Below, piece by piece: positions 34,860 through 46,837 of a stretch of DNA of 64,000 bases; the first letter of the stretch is position 1; the number at the start of each line of letters is the position of its first letter. The notes below the pieces were generated by a model. The model searched no databases, was not told the DNA's origin, and saw nothing but the letters and a program-made list of their open reading frames with translations. The DNA is from Gonocerus acuteangulatus (taxonomy: Eukaryota > Arthropoda > Insecta > Hemiptera > Coreidae): the NCBI GenBank assembly GCA_946811695.1, contig OX328132.1, positions 58,708,197 to 58,772,196 on the forward strand, written 5' to 3'. A program made the translations under genes and the position numbers.

Positions 34860-35790
34860 GTGAAAGCTTGTTTACCTCTCTGGCGAAATATGGAACGGGC
34901 TAAAGTCAAGAACAAGTGAAGCGATTAAGTGTAATAGTTGGGCACGGTAGATTGCAATGCCAACCAAATTCAGGAACCAATATTTCCTACGGTTTCCTTT
35001 ATCTGGGATGTATATGAAACGCGCTAAAATCTAGACCTAAATAAGCGAGTATTTATTAGAGTGCAGGGTAAGCGGCAACATGCAAAGATAAGATCAGTGA
35101 AAAATCAATTTCACGATTGAGTTCCTCTGGGATTTATATAAAACGCACTAAAATCTAGAACGAAACAAGCGAGTATGTGTAAGAGCTCACAAGTACAGGC
35201 CACTTGCCGAGCTGGGACCGTGCAGAAACCATTGTTACGGTAGACTTCCTCTGGGATTTTTATGAAACGCGCTCAAATATAGAACAAGAGAAGCGAATTT
35301 GTGTAAGAGTTACAAGGACAGGATAGGTGGAAACTTGCCAAGCTAGGACCGGGGAGAAAACACTGTTACTGTTGACTTCCTCTGGGGTTTATATGAAACG
35401 CACCAAAATCTAGAACAAGAGAAGCCAATATGTTTAAGTTTACAAATACAGGGTAGGTGGCAAGTTGCTATGCTAGGACCACGGAGAAACCTTTGTCACG
35501 GTTGCCTTCCTCCGGGATTTATATTAAACGCGCTAAAATCTAGAACAAGAGAAGCGTTTATGTGTAAGAGGTCACAAGGACAGGGTAGGTGGCAACTTGC
35601 CAAGCTAGAATCAGGGAGAAACCTTTGTCACGGTTGCCTTCCTCTCGGGTTTATATGAAACGCGCTAAAATCTAGAACAAGAGCAGCGAGTTTGTGTAAG
35701 AGTTCACAAGGACAGGGTAGGTGGCAACTTGCCAAGCTAGGATCAGGGCTAAACCTTTGTCACGGTTTCTTTAAAGATTTCTCTCTGATT
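34860..35790. repeat. Satellite-like tandem repeat, about 131-bp unit, about 7 copies
   Basis: Units share CTTCCTCTGGGATTTATATG, AAACGCGCTAAAATCTAGAA, CAAGAGAAGCGA and GGTGGCAACTTGCCAAGCTA. Spacing between the CTTCCTC phrases is 130-132 bp. Units become more alike towards the right side, and the first two are diverged. Confidence 0.85.
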
Positions 35791-36949
35791 ACTGCCGTCT
35801 ACTAAACGTCTCCCGAAAGCAATAATGTCCCAATCCGCTCCCACTATTTCATGTCTAGCTGTAAATTTGGACCGCCTTAGTATATTTACCGCGTATAATT
35901 GTGACTTGGATTAAATATACGACAGCCTGGCGCTCGAACTGAATCCAATTATGTTACTTTATTTTCCATTAATATATTTTGACATGTTTTCCAAGGCGGT
36001 ACACCATGAATGACAAATAGGGCGAATTCAGACTTGAAATATGGAGCTTGAATATTTCGGCCGGATTTCTCCGTAAAATCTGTCCTTGTAATTCATATAC
36101 ATGTCTATAAAGGTAGTTAATTGAATATTTTACAGATTATTCTTGTCGTATTTTTTTTTTTTTTTTTTTTTTTTATTATTGTGATAAAGTTGATAATCTG
36201 CAGCGGTTCTCATTTTCGCCACCCTTCATACCGCTTATATGATGAATTCCATATAGCATTTATATTACAAATAGGCATAGGTAGAGTTCAATCCATAACT
36301 GCTGTACATTCTACGGCTTGACCCAAGATAAATGGTAGCAAACAAGGCAACAGAAGCAAGTAAAAGTTGTTTTAGAGGAATACTCGCCGGCGATGAGATA
36401 GGAGCGGGTAGTTCCTCCGTGATAACGTTCGCCTTTGTGTAGACAGGCGAATATCACATCGTAGGCGATTTCGCCTCACCGGTTCCATTCTGCTTCGCTT
36501 TCGTCGCTCCTTACAATGTTGGCCAATTGGTCTTCTAGTCCCGAAATAGGTGAAAATTCACTTTTACATATTTAACTCCGATTTTTCTTTTTGTCCTAAA
36601 TGATTAAGCAATTTACGTATTAACCGCTTAATGCCTGAATTTGTATTTTAAAAAATGCTACATGTGTTTATACCATTTTTATTATTTGCAGATATAGATT
36701 GGTCAATAGTAATTTTTCGAGTAAAAACAATATATTTATTATGGTTCATAACATTACCCGAGTTTACTCGGGCTTCAATGAAGCAGCCTAAAAAACACAA
36801 TTTAGGCAAAGGTAATCTGTAGTTTTTTACTATATTTTCGCAGTTCCCCAGAGTTCTTATGCGTACATCCGAATGGGTTGCACTAGTGATTTGTAAAGAA
36901 TCAGTTTGTTTTCAGGACGTAAATGTGATTTGTGGATCAATCTATATAT

Positions 36950-36954
<5 letters not shown>
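35791..36954. other. Unassigned, T-run
   Basis: Contains a run of about 22 T at 36152-36173. The stretch 36380-36515 is richer in G+C, with several GGCGA/TCGCC motifs, and may be part of an unrecognised element. Confidence 0.4.

Positions 36955-37012
<58 letters not shown>
36955..37012. repeat. (TA)n
   Basis: A TA tract of about 55 bp immediately before the Helentron-like repeat. Confidence 0.9.
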
Positions 37013-37013
<1 letters not shown>

Positions 37014-37548
37014 CGATTTTGACCAAACTTGGCACACAGGTACGTCTTGATACGGGGAATCTCCTAGGTTAGGTCATTTGACCTAGCCTAGGAACTATTT
37101 TGAAATAGTAAAATTTCAAAATGTTGTCAAAAGATTTCTTTTTTTGATAAGAGCTATCTTACTCGCAGGCTGTGCTGCTGGCCTCTGTTGGCTGCGTCAC
37201 GAATTACTTCGGCAATTTTGAATAATGACTAACAATTTATGTTTTGATGTTGTTGATAATTAGAATAAGTCAATTTCATTGATGACTTTACCTCATTATA
37301 TAATCATGTAATGCACTTTATTTCAATTTTATTTCAACTGTCACTGTGTAACTAAGGAGTGCTTTTCATTGATAAGAGCTATCTACTCGCAGGCTGTGAT
37401 GCTGGCCTGTGTCGGCTGCTTCACGAATTACTTAAAATTCACACCGTTTGACCAATTTTGGCGTAACTTGGTACACAGGTAGATCTTGATACGGGGAGTT
37501 TCATAGGAAGAATGAAGGTGTAGCATGGCACGCCGGGGAACAGCTGGT
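37013..37548 (+). mobile_element. Helentron-like repeat (HINE-type)
   Basis: It starts within GACCGATTTTGACCAAACTT directly at the (TA)n tract and ends near GGCACGCCGGGGAACAGCTG. The body matches 26300-26794 closely, including AGAGCTATCTTACTCGCAGG and GGCTGCGTCACGAATTACTT. The CTGTCTGT...GTTCC leader found in other copies is missing, as if lost into the microsatellite. Confidence 0.6.
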
Positions 37549-38401
37549 AGTCTATAAAGTGGTCCAAATCGTCTTTTAAGTTTTAAATAAAAAACCAAAA
37601 ATAATTTTTTTATGTCTGCCAAATGGCCAGATTTTGGGCGTACAGTAGATAGCTAGTCTTTTTTAAAGGAAAACCAGACAGTTTGCTTCAGTTTTGTAGG
37701 TTTTAGTAGAAATTTATTATCCATTTCCTGTCGGAAAACCTTCCCTACAGAATTTGATTGAGTTCCTCATCTGAATTTCCATTATCCTGCCGGGAGATAT
37801 TGATACAATGCCCAGAGACAAGGACTAATATGATTTGAATTGTCCTCAGTGTTGTGGAATTAAACAGTTTTCAATTATACTAGTTTGGGGGTGATCTGGA
37901 AGTTGGACTTAGACTTGTTTGTGGATAGTTCCACGGGCTCCTCTCCTCCCTAGGAGTTACAGCCTAAATTCCTACTGATATTTCCCAGCTGCTATGAAAT
38001 TCAATTGAATAATTCACTTCGCTTGTGTCCATACTAATGTTATATGCTTTGAGAAATTTTATGAAATCTGGAACGAAAATAATTCTCATAAATATATGGA
38101 TTTGGGCCTTTGTTGCCTATTGAATTGAATATTATATATATTCAATTCAATTTATATATATAAAGCCCAAATCCATATATGGGGCCTTTGTCTTGTTGAA
38201 ACAAGACAAAATATGAAAACTGGAAATTACTCCAACAAAAAAAAAAAATAAAACAAATATTAATAAATATAGTATACCTTATAAATAAAAATAAAAGTTG
38301 TAAGTAAAATATAATTAATATTAGTAAAATCAAAGTGAATAAAAATTACTAATATAATTAATAATTATTTGAATATTATCTAGTTAAAATATTTCAATTT
38401 T
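37549..38401. repeat. Unassigned sequence with a small palindrome
   Basis: Around 38092-38182 an imperfect palindrome pairs ATATATGGATTTGGGCCTTT with AAAGCCCAAATCCATATAT, with an inner pair TTGAATTGAAT/ATTCAATTCAA. No gene was recognised in the remainder. Confidence 0.5.
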
Positions 38402-39312
38402 TTCTTTTTTTTTCTTATGGTGCATCGACATCTAGGGCACCCTTCTTAGGGGCACCTATATTGGACCCGATCCGATCCGATCCGATAGCCACCGCTGTCG
38501 GAAGAAAAACAAACACATGCATCTCAATGGAAGTGCCTAAATTGGTCCCGATGGCCACCGATTCTCGGTCGTTACACTTGTTTGTTTCTTGACCGTTTTC
38601 GGACCGACGAACTCAAAATGGCGACAAACGACATATTGTGTTTTAGAAACGTCTACAGCCTCTAAATATTAACCGATTTGAATTTTTTTTTTTAAATGAA
38701 AGTTAATAAAATGTAGAACACTTTTGTCAATTCACATTTTTGTTTTTTGTTTCCCTTGTTTACTAAATTACATTAGAAAGATGTTTATAACCTTCCAATG
38801 TTTATAATCTTCCAATGTTTATAACCTTCTAGTTACCTTTCTGATAAATAATTTTAAAATACTACTAATACTAATACTAAGAATACTAATGCTTCCTTTA
38901 TCGTAGTGTAACAATTAAAAATGAACTATTACACTAAGAGCTTTTTGGGACTGATATACTTCCAGAAGATTGATTGGCCTCCTCTTTCATGTCTCCAACA
39001 TTCAACCTAATCGGAGGTTTCTATGCTTATTAGGTGGTATTTCTTCACTCATTTCCACTTCACTGCGAGGTCATTACTGACGAGCTGTGACGAAATCGGA
39101 TCGGATTGGGTCGGGACCAATGTAGGCTCGGATTGGATCAGATTGGATCGGGAGAAATACGGGTCCAATGTAGGTACAGCCTTACATCCTCGGTGAAGAA
39201 GGACATTTCAACGGGCCCTGAAATGAAAAAAAAACTCAACTAGCTGAGGTCGGACACAACCCGTATCTCCCACAGGGAATCCAAGGTTTTAGCCACTGGA
39301 ACATGGATAAAC
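38402..39312 (-). mobile_element. SINE (family 2) split by a MITE
   Basis: The 3' hairpin end (GGTGCATCGACATCTAGGGC) lies at 38419-38438. The corresponding middle and head (ACATCCTCGGTGAAGAAGGA ... CGTATCTCCCACAGGGAATC ... TTTTAGCCACTGG) lie at 39184-39305. The two parts fit the order of the intact minus-strand SINE at 47436, so the 0.73 kb between them is a later insertion. Confidence 0.65.
38451..39181. mobile_element. MITE with double inverted ends
   Basis: The outer ends are GCACCTATATTGGACCC at the left and TGTACCTACATTGGACCC at the right (reverse complement). A second inner inverted pair occurs, GTGCCTAAATTGGTCCCGAT near 38537 against CGGGACCAATGTAGGC near 39110. GATCCGATCCGATCC near 38470 and GATTGGATCAGATTGG near 39131 add subterminal repeats. 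Inside, at about 38613-38780, sits a stretch related to the arms of the foldback MITE at 10165. No transposase or clear target duplication was found. Confidence 0.6.
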
Positions 39313-39844
39313 TCCTAAAATATTTCCAGTTTTAATATTTGTATTCATTCAATTAATGAATCTCTCTCTGGCTAAATTCATGGCAATCTTCAATTATATC
39401 ACACAAAGGACTATAAACGTCCATTTTCTGTAAGCGGTTTAGTATAACGCGCTTCGTGAGTTTCCGGAAGCTGCTTATGCTGTCGACTGTGACTTGGTCT
39501 GGTGACCAGTTATGACTTAACCGCAAATGTCAATCCATATTTAGTTGGTGCCGGAATCGTCAAAATTAATTATTAAGGAAGCAAATGGTCAATAAATACA
39601 ATAACAAAAAATTAAAAGTAACACATCTTAATTGCACTAATAGTGTCTGCTGTAGACAGGAACCATCTCCTATGAGGGCAACGTCCTGACTGATAGTAAT
39701 TAGAACTAGCAGTGAGAAGTCAGCATTTAAAGGAGTGTCGGGTAAAAATAAAATAAACATGATAAAAAAACAAATGTCTCTATAAAAAAATAAATGACTT
39801 AAAGGGGAACATTGAAGCTGGAAGTTAATTGGGTGCCATCAACT
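39313..39844. other. No recognisable feature
   Basis: Nothing recognised. Confidence 0.4.
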
Positions 39845-39992
39845 CAAGAGAGCAATGAAGAGACCGAATCATCGACGCAGTGCACCAAATATCACCAGAA
39901 CAATGTTTAGCTGCAATTTCTAAGTCAGTGCTAGATGTAATGCTTGCATTGTTGCAAGAGGGCATAATGTTTAACAACATCTACAGTAAATA
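39845..39992 (+). pseudogene. DDE transposase C-terminal relic
   Basis: The frame reads AMKRRIIDAVHQISPEQCLA and then AISKSVLDVMLALLQEGIMF before a stop. The IIDAVxQISPE segment is the C-terminal tail seen in mariner-type transposases of the kind at 32290-32560, and it follows the catalytic region in intact members. Only about 45 residues remain. Confidence 0.55.
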
Positions 39993-41554
39993 GATGATAA
40001 CATAAATAAAATTTAAATAACTGAGTACAAAAATGAAAACTTCTTGTTTTGCGATTTTCTCCAAAACGAAGCAAAAACGAGTAAATCTCTAAATATGGAA
40101 TGACTTTTGTCTTTTTTTAAGCCCCCTATCCTCTCCTCATATGCTGTTACCTCTTCGGGTTGCCGAAATAAGCGTACTTTTCTCTGTAGGGAGAGACAAA
40201 AAACGCATTTTTTTTATATATCTTTATGTGCCATACAATACACTAAGTATTTTTTAGAATTCTAATGTTCATGATTAGATGACAAGAAGGACCGATAGAA
40301 AAAAAGCCCATTGGCCAAAATCTATTAGCTTGGAATTTTATCTTAAGGCGACGGTGAGGGTTACTGGGAATGGAGGATGAGGATAAGTTATTGATTAGGG
40401 CAAACCACGTGACCAGGCAAACGGGAGTGGAAGTTAAGGGATCGGGTTTTGGATAGGGTTTGGATAAAGGGGATTTCTAGGTCGTTATGGAAAGTTAAGT
40501 TTGAAACATAGAAAGGGGCTTTGACTATTTTACAGGGTATTTTGGATTGGAGGGATTGGATTCTGAGGATATTGGACGCTAAATGTAAATTACATTTTAT
40601 TTTCTGAGTCAGAAAGATGTAGATAAGACGACGCTTCGCCTTGTTTCTCTGGATCACCTTTTGTTCTCTAACAGTTTCAAGTTAAAGTGAATAGCAGCAT
40701 CATCATGAAGAATTCAATGTCATTTCAAGAGCGAATCCCGGGTCTGAAACGTCCCTCCTAGCATTTTGTTACCCACGAATCACTCGTAAAAATTATAATT
40801 AAAACAATGAATTTCAATTGCATACTTTTTCAATCAGATTTATGAATCAGCATTCCAAAGTGAAAACATTCGCCCTTGCTATCCTGAAGCGCTTCTAGAA
40901 CTTTGACTTCGATTTCCCAACATCCGGAATTCATGTATTAATATACAGAATATAATAACCAATAAATAAATCAATATATATAAAACATATTTAATTATGA
41001 TATTTTTGTTATAAAATATTAAAATTGATTCTTCTCATTGGAAGCCCTTCTAAGATCAAAGTTTGCGCGTATATTCAGGTGTAAATTGAAAGGAAATCGG
41101 TTTTGGTGGGAATTCCTGAATTATTTGTTGTTTTTAATATCTGAGGTAAGCCGGCTTTGACCGAGTTGGACCGGGACCACCCCCTCTCTCATAACCCCCC
41201 CCCACTAGACTTCTAATGGTCTTTAAATAAAACATTGTCTGGGAAAGGAGACTGATTGGAACCCATCCAAACATCCCGTTATACCACAATATCCTTTTAG
41301 TATTTCCCTACAGGTTATTTATGATTTCCTCAGAATATATTCCAATTAGATAAGTCGGTCTGGCAGGAGCAGCGCAAACTTTTCCAGCAAGGCTATTCCC
41401 GCGATAAATATAAAAAGTCCGACTCGCAGGAGTTGCGTCATCGTATCGCGTTTCCGTTCTTATATCTCGTATCATTTTGAAGGCTTGGTATAGAAACAGT
41501 GGACTTACTAGCAACTCACAGACCTCAACAGAGCATAGACCAGACCTGAACAAA
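39993..41554. other. Unassigned, with a dispersed repeat
   Basis: 40045-40190 is related to 33061-33261. 41400-41430 carries AAAAAGTCCGACTCGCAGGA, also found on the other strand near 62165-62185. No gene was recognised. Confidence 0.4.
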
Positions 41555-41925
41555 ATTACATTAACTGACTTATGTAAATTAGCCGAAAATAAGACATAAA
41601 ATTACTGGCAGACTGAATGGACTAGTTTTGATAACAAATTGCGTCAAAAATACAACAAGAGCATGATCGAAAGTAAACCTACGAAGACGAGAACAAGTTA
41701 TTCTGACGAGACTTCGCTTAGGACACAGTTTACTAACGCACTCCTCTCTAATGAATCGAAAAGAAAGACCTGAATGCGCATGTTATAACGAGACATTAAC
41801 ATTTAAACACATACTTACTGACTGCAGATTATGAGACGACCACGAAATTCCACATGACTTACTCGCAGAAAATACCCCATACATTCACTTCATACTAACT
41901 CACCTAAAGTCAATTAATTATATAT
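41555..41925 (+). pseudogene. 3' coding end of a Jockey/R1-like LINE (copy 3)
   Basis: The pieces include ITLTDLCKLAENKT, then WQTEWTSFDNKLRQ, then (from 41682) RRREQVILTRLRLGHSLLTH and TFKHILTDC. An in-frame TGA at 41832-41834 is followed, still in frame, by DDHEIPHDLLAENTPYIHFI, which is homologous to the tail of copy 2. There is also a frame change near 41660-41682. The copy is a clear pseudogene of the same family as those at 7560 and 25085. Confidence 0.75.
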
Positions 41926-42474
41926 TCAAAAATATAACTCCCTTTTTTCCCTTTCTCCTCTGTTTTTTTTCTTACGATTTATATTAATCTATTATATTAC
42001 GATTGTAAAATTCATTGATATATTATTTCATGATTTATAAAATGTACTGATGTAATATCACAATTTCTATAATGTATTAGTATATTGCATGTATTTATAT
42101 ACACAGTCTGTAAAAAGTACTTTGTCATATTTATAACGAATATCGCACTAGTATTTCTAAAGTAATACAACTCAAAATAAAACTAAACTGAAAATATGTC
42201 ACTCTTGCCTATTAAGTGAGGAAAAGTGACACATGTGCCCTCTGGTGTACAAGCTCTGAAGCTAGGTACATACAGTTTTGATGGTTGATAAAGAGATATT
42301 TACTATGTCTTTCATAATCATAACTGAAAACACCGATTTTTGAGTCGTGGGACGTTAGAAATACTAGAGCCATATGATATATTGTTATAGATAAATTGGC
42401 AGAAGTTACGAAAGTAACTTTTATTTATTTTTAAATAAATAGAAATAAGCAACAAAATGCACAGAAAACTGTAT
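41926..42474. other. No recognisable feature
   Basis: An AT-rich stretch, perhaps the 3' UTR of the LINE to its left. Nothing definite was recognised. Confidence 0.35.
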
Positions 42475-42598
42475 GCGGGGATTACTGACTCCATCTCCTT
42501 ACCTCTATCTGTCCGCCATTCTACCAACCTAGAAACCTTTAAATCCCGACTCTTCCAACACTTTTTATTCCTGCAAGTTTTACCCAATCCCTAATTTA
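42475..42598 (+). pseudogene. LINE C-terminal relic, other family
   Basis: The frame reads ITDSISLPLSVRHSTNLETF and KSRLFQHFLF before TAA. The PLSVRHxTNLxTFKSRLF pattern is typical of the last residues of several LINE reverse transcriptase proteins (the type that ends in a short FK.LL..HL). Only about 35 codons are left. Confidence 0.5.
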
Positions 42599-42817
42599 TA
42601 TACAAGCTATAGTATTTATAATTTTATAGAATAAATTGTTTTCACTAGTTTGTAAAGTAAAAATTATTCCTATGGGACATTTGCCCCTGAATAAGAATAA
42701 AAACATTTTTCATTTCATCTCATTGATTTCTGCTCATTCTTTAGGAAAACTATTAAAATGTTGGATGCCATGTGATAACCTTGTTTTACTGAAATATTCA
42801 TTTGAATGCTATTTTTT

Positions 42818-42900
42818 CTAACGGCACATCGACATCTAGGCCATTAGCACATGGCTTTGTTGCCACCCTTCCTTAATATGCATGAAGGAGCAAAGATTAC
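42818..42900 (-). mobile_element. SINE 3'-end fragment (family 2)
   Basis: TTCTAACGGCACATCGACAT and CTAGGCCATTAGCACATGG match the 3' hairpin of the SINEs on the minus strand. The head is missing. Confidence 0.6.
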
Positions 42901-43973
42901 TTTCAGCCACATTTTAAATGCAAAAAAAAACAAAAACGATTTCGCAGAATGAGATCGTGCCATCGAAAATTTCATATGAATCGTTTTTGAACGAATCTTA
43001 TTAGGCTTTCGAATGGGTACTTTTTATTTTCTCAGCCGTTTTTCAGGCATTTAGGAAAATATACGAACATCCTAAAAGTGCTTTTGTCTGTTTATTAAAA
43101 AATGTTTTCTATTACTTCATCATCACCCAACTTAACCACACTTTCGATCAAATGAGATCATTACCAGTCTGCAGATGGGGGAGAGTTAACCTAATCATGT
43201 TATATTTGCATGTTTAGCATTTGAAAGAAGGCGGTTCCTACACTTCGGTAGTCTTTAAGGGGATGAAAACAGGAGGGCAACGAAAGTCAGGTAATATCCA
43301 AAGTTCTTCAAGTCAGTTCACTCTGGTTACAGATATTTTAATTTTCATTCAGTAATTGTAAGTGTGTGATTTTTGCTTCTCCTGAGAAGTCTAACAGTGT
43401 ACACATTTTTAATTTAATCGTACACGTGAAAGTAAATAGTTACCTAAAATTTTTTTTAAACAAATATATTCAGCTGGTTAAAAGACATATGAGAAGAAAA
43501 CGCTTTATATTCATTACATTGGTCGCCTGTGATCAATAAAAGGGGATCCCGCGAGATGGTCACTTTCTTTTTGTACACATTATCCATGTCTTTGTGTGAT
43601 CCTGTAGGAGTGGGGAAAATAATTGTGGCCATTGGTAAGATGAATATTTGGGCTTAATCTGTGGGGATTACACTTGGCTAAGACCCTTGGGAGCTTTTCG
43701 ACTACAATGCACAACTTCAGGGGTCCCTCTTATCACAAATCCTCGTTCATTTATACTACAATCTCAGTGTTCTCGAATCATTATCCAACTCTTGATTAAT
43801 TACGTAATTGGTTTAATCAGGCTCTTACAAGTTTTAATTGAAAATCCTAATTATTTTAGAGTTCTTCCTCCCTCCCAATACAGTGGAAATACTCCAATAA
43901 TATGACGAAATGAGAAGTGTAAGTGAAACATGCCACCATTTCATAATCCATAGGTTAGGAAGCACTGATCATT

Positions 43974-43978
<5 letters not shown>
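42901..43978. other. Unassigned
   Basis: 43020-43140 is weakly similar to the body of the (TA)n-centred repeat (TTTAGGAAAATATACGAACATCC). Nothing else was recognised. Confidence 0.4.

Positions 43979-44034
<56 letters not shown>
43979..44034. repeat. (TA)n
   Basis: A TA tract abutting the left end of the Tc1 element, consistent with insertion at TA. Confidence 0.9.
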
Positions 44035-44039
<5 letters not shown>

Positions 44040-44493
44040 GGAAACAAAAGTCTACATACACCTGAAAATAAATTCAATCGGGAGCAAGGAAACTAGGATA
44101 AAATATGAAAAAATGTTAGAATTGAGACCAAACCCTTATTTTAATTCTATCTGACAATAACAATACATTTGGATTGTAAAAAAATCAACAATAATAAATT
44201 AATTGTATTAGATAAATCGAGAGGAACAAAAGTCAACATACACTAGAAAAACAAACCTACAAAAATTAACAAATTTTGAAATTTAGTACTTAGTTGCTCT
44301 TCCTTTGGTTTAATCAGGCCAATAAATCTTCGAGGCATTGAATGGAGAAGACTTTAGGTAATATTTGGAGCTATTTTATTCCATTCCATCACTATAAAAG
44401 TTTTCAAGTATTTTTTTACTTTCTGCTGTTACTCCATAAATACTGGATTGGGTGACTGAGGAGGAGAATGTAACTGTCGGGATGTGTTATATA

Positions 44494-45370
44494 TAGGGAC
44501 CGGATTTATAGGATAAAATAAGCATCCAATTAGGTTTTTGCAACAGACATAATAGGTTTTTATTTAAAAATCCATTTTAGGCTTTTTTTTGGTGATAAAA
44601 ATGTTTCAATAGGTTCGAAAAATAAGTTCAACTTATTATAATTTATCATTAATAATGTTGATTAATTTCAATTAACAAATTAATACGTAGATAATGTGAC
44701 ATAAAAATAAACAACCTTGTTACAGTAAACTCCCTTATAGGTGCCAAGGTTTTCGACGATGAAATTCTTCCTGTTGTCTTAGAGAACTGTCTTAAAAGCG
44801 GAGAAAGATAAAGATGCGCCCGTTTACATCACAAGACGTCATAGGGGAATATTTAATCGCATCTTTTAGCTCCAGTGTTGACGATTCAAACATTCCAATG
44901 AGCTTTGGAAGATCTGAGAAATGTGCTCTTAGGAATGCGACTGCACCACGAATCTCGTTGCTCTGGAAGACCATCGACGCCTTAGAAATGGCAGCTGCTT
45001 CATTCATATCCAAAGCGTCAACAACTGTTTTTATTTTTTTCCCAGCGTGTTTAAATGGGTTCTGGCGGAAGCGACACTCCTAGTAAAATTTCCTTGAACG
45101 TCTGGGCCCGGGAAGGTGCTTTTAAGAAAATTTGTTTGATCGAGGAAATGAGTTCATTGAATTGTATTTTCTATTTTAAATATTAGGTATGTTTAGGTCA
45201 TTCCATCGTTATTTAGGTGATTTTAGGTGTGATCATCCTGAATAGGTTTTTTTAGGTTCTTCCAAATTTGCATGAATGATACTACAAGACGCGAAACATA
45301 TAAAAAACCGATCAATATCATGTTTAGCAGAATGGAAAAAATAGGTGAAAACCTAAGAATCCGGCCCCTA
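44494..45370 (-). mobile_element. hAT element nested in Tc1, perfect 8-bp duplication
   Basis: It is flanked by GTTATATA on both sides (44486-44493 and 45371-45378). The ends read TAGGGACCGGATTTATAGG and, reverse-complemented from the right, TAGGGGCCGGATTCTTAGG. It cuts the Tc1 transposase coding sequence just after the REWM segment, so it inserted later than the Tc1 copy. Its 877 bp hold a minus-strand transposase remnant. Confidence 0.9.
44792..45055 (-). pseudogene. hAT transposase fragment
   Basis: The minus-strand frame gives KTVVDALDMNEAAAISKASM and then LRAHFSDLPKLIGMFESSTL before losing similarity at its C-terminal end. The F..LPKLI..FESS.L.L pattern fits the region before the dimerisation domain of some hAT transposases. 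An ATG lies at 45011-45013, but the similarity-like frame extends further upstream, so no true start is assigned. Neither the catalytic core nor the dimerisation end is present. Confidence 0.5.
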
Positions 45371-45986
45371 GTTATATAGCATCCATTCTCTCACAAGTTG
45401 AGCAGTATGCTTCGGATCATTAGTCTGTTGAAAATACAATTACTTCCCAAACCTGCCTTTTCTACAGACGGTTTTACATTAAGTCTTTAATTTAAAGTAG
45501 TCAAATCTATCCATAGTTTTCTCTATGAAAACTATATTCTCCACTCCAGCTGATGTCATACTTCCTCAAACCATTACACGCCTACCCCCTTGCTTCAGTG
45601 TCGGTATGACATTTTGGATTTTTAAGCTTTCATTTTCGTTTCATATTTTAGTAGTATTGTCATTCCCGAAAGGGTGAAATTCACCCGTAAAAAGCTCTCT
45701 GTAGGTCTTTTTTTTTTCTTTTTTTTTTCTTTGAGACGAGTGCCTTTCTACTTATTACACGGTTGGAAAAGCCACATTGATGTAACATCCTTTTCCCTAT
45801 TATCGAGCGCTCATTAATTTCCCTTGCAGAAGCAACATCCTGAGCGAGATATTTAGAAGTTGTTTTGTCTCACACTTAATTGTTTTAATAAATTTCACTT
45901 ATCCCAATCGGTAGGTTCTGTAGGTTTACTAGTAGTAGACTGATTAAATAAACTTTTTCCTACATTATAACGTTTTTTTATTGTCT

Positions 45987-46396
45987 AATAGCTGTTACCC
46001 GGCGTGCTATTCTACGCCTACTTTCTGCATATATAAAAACAAAAATAAATTAGAAACCAAATAATTAATATTCAAATCTAATAACGCAAATCTGTAACAA
46101 TTTGGGTTCATTGTTTCGAACTCGTGATCTCCGAACTGTGAATCGTAGGCGATTTTAACCCAGCCTATGACTCTCCCCGTGTCAAGACCTACATGTGTGC
46201 CACGTTTGGTAAAAATCAGTCAAACCGTGTGGATTTGTGTAAGGAACAACTATACAGGTAGACAGCTGGTAGACGTTTTTGACCTAGCCTGTGACACTCC
46301 ACGTATCACGACCTACCTGTGTGCCAAGTTTGGTCAAAATCGGTCAAACGCTGTGGATTTGCATAAGGAACAAACGGACAAACAGACGGACACACG

Positions 46397-46449
<53 letters not shown>

Positions 46450-46450
46450 C
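45987..46450 (-). mobile_element. Helentron-like repeat nested in Tc1
   Basis: On the minus strand the 3' end is represented by TAGCTGTTACCCGGCGTGCT at 45989-46008. Inside are two copies of the GTGTGCCA(a/c)GTTTGGT...CAAAATCGGTCAAAC module. The 5' side ends in GACAAACAGACGGACACACG followed by (TA)n at about 46400-46445. Tc1 sequence continues on both sides. Confidence 0.6.
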
Positions 46451-46837
46451 TAGCAGGGCGTCTCTTATGATTTTCCACGCACTGAAAGCCCTTCTTTGCG
46501 AAAATTATTAACTCTTTTTCGTTCTACTATGGGAATTTCTTTCTGAGTCGAGCACAAGTTAAAAAAAAGTGAACTTCAATTTATAAATAATTTAAGGACT
46601 TGTAATTTTCATTACTTTCTTGCTAACTAAATGAATCATACAGAACTGGATATAACAATATAATAATCCTTATTCAATTCTATCTCTACAAGTACATATT
46701 GACTTTTGTCCGAGGGCTAATTACATTTATTTGGCTCCCAGCTAATAAACATTGGCCAAATAATATTTTTTATTGAAAACCTCTATTTAGTTTAAATTGA
46801 ATAAATTTGTTAAATGTATGACTTTTGTTTTTAACTG

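Larger units (their letters stand above)
44035..46837 (-). mobile_element. Tc1-like transposon, interrupted twice
   Basis: The ends are TAGTCGGAAACAAAAGTCTA at the left and CAGTTAAAAACAAAAGTCAT at the right (reverse complement), each next to TA. A minus-strand transposase relic is recognisable. Its N-terminal DNA-binding part is in the 45750-45930 region (ERSIIGKRMLHQC, SNRVISRKALV). The middle has GGRRVMV then a stop and GSMTSAGVENIVFIEKT. The catalytic part has LYFQQTNDPKHTAQLVREWM near 45378-45440, where the catalytic Asp of FQQDN has become Thr. PPQSPNPVF lies near 44450 and the C-terminal end MPRRFIGLIKPKEEQ near 44300. A hAT element and a Helentron-like repeat lie within it. The coding region is inactive. 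Confidence 0.85.

Noticed and set aside
44814..45083. Plus-strand frame overlapping the hAT fragment
   Set aside because: It is the antisense of the minus-strand hAT transposase remnant and shows no features of its own.
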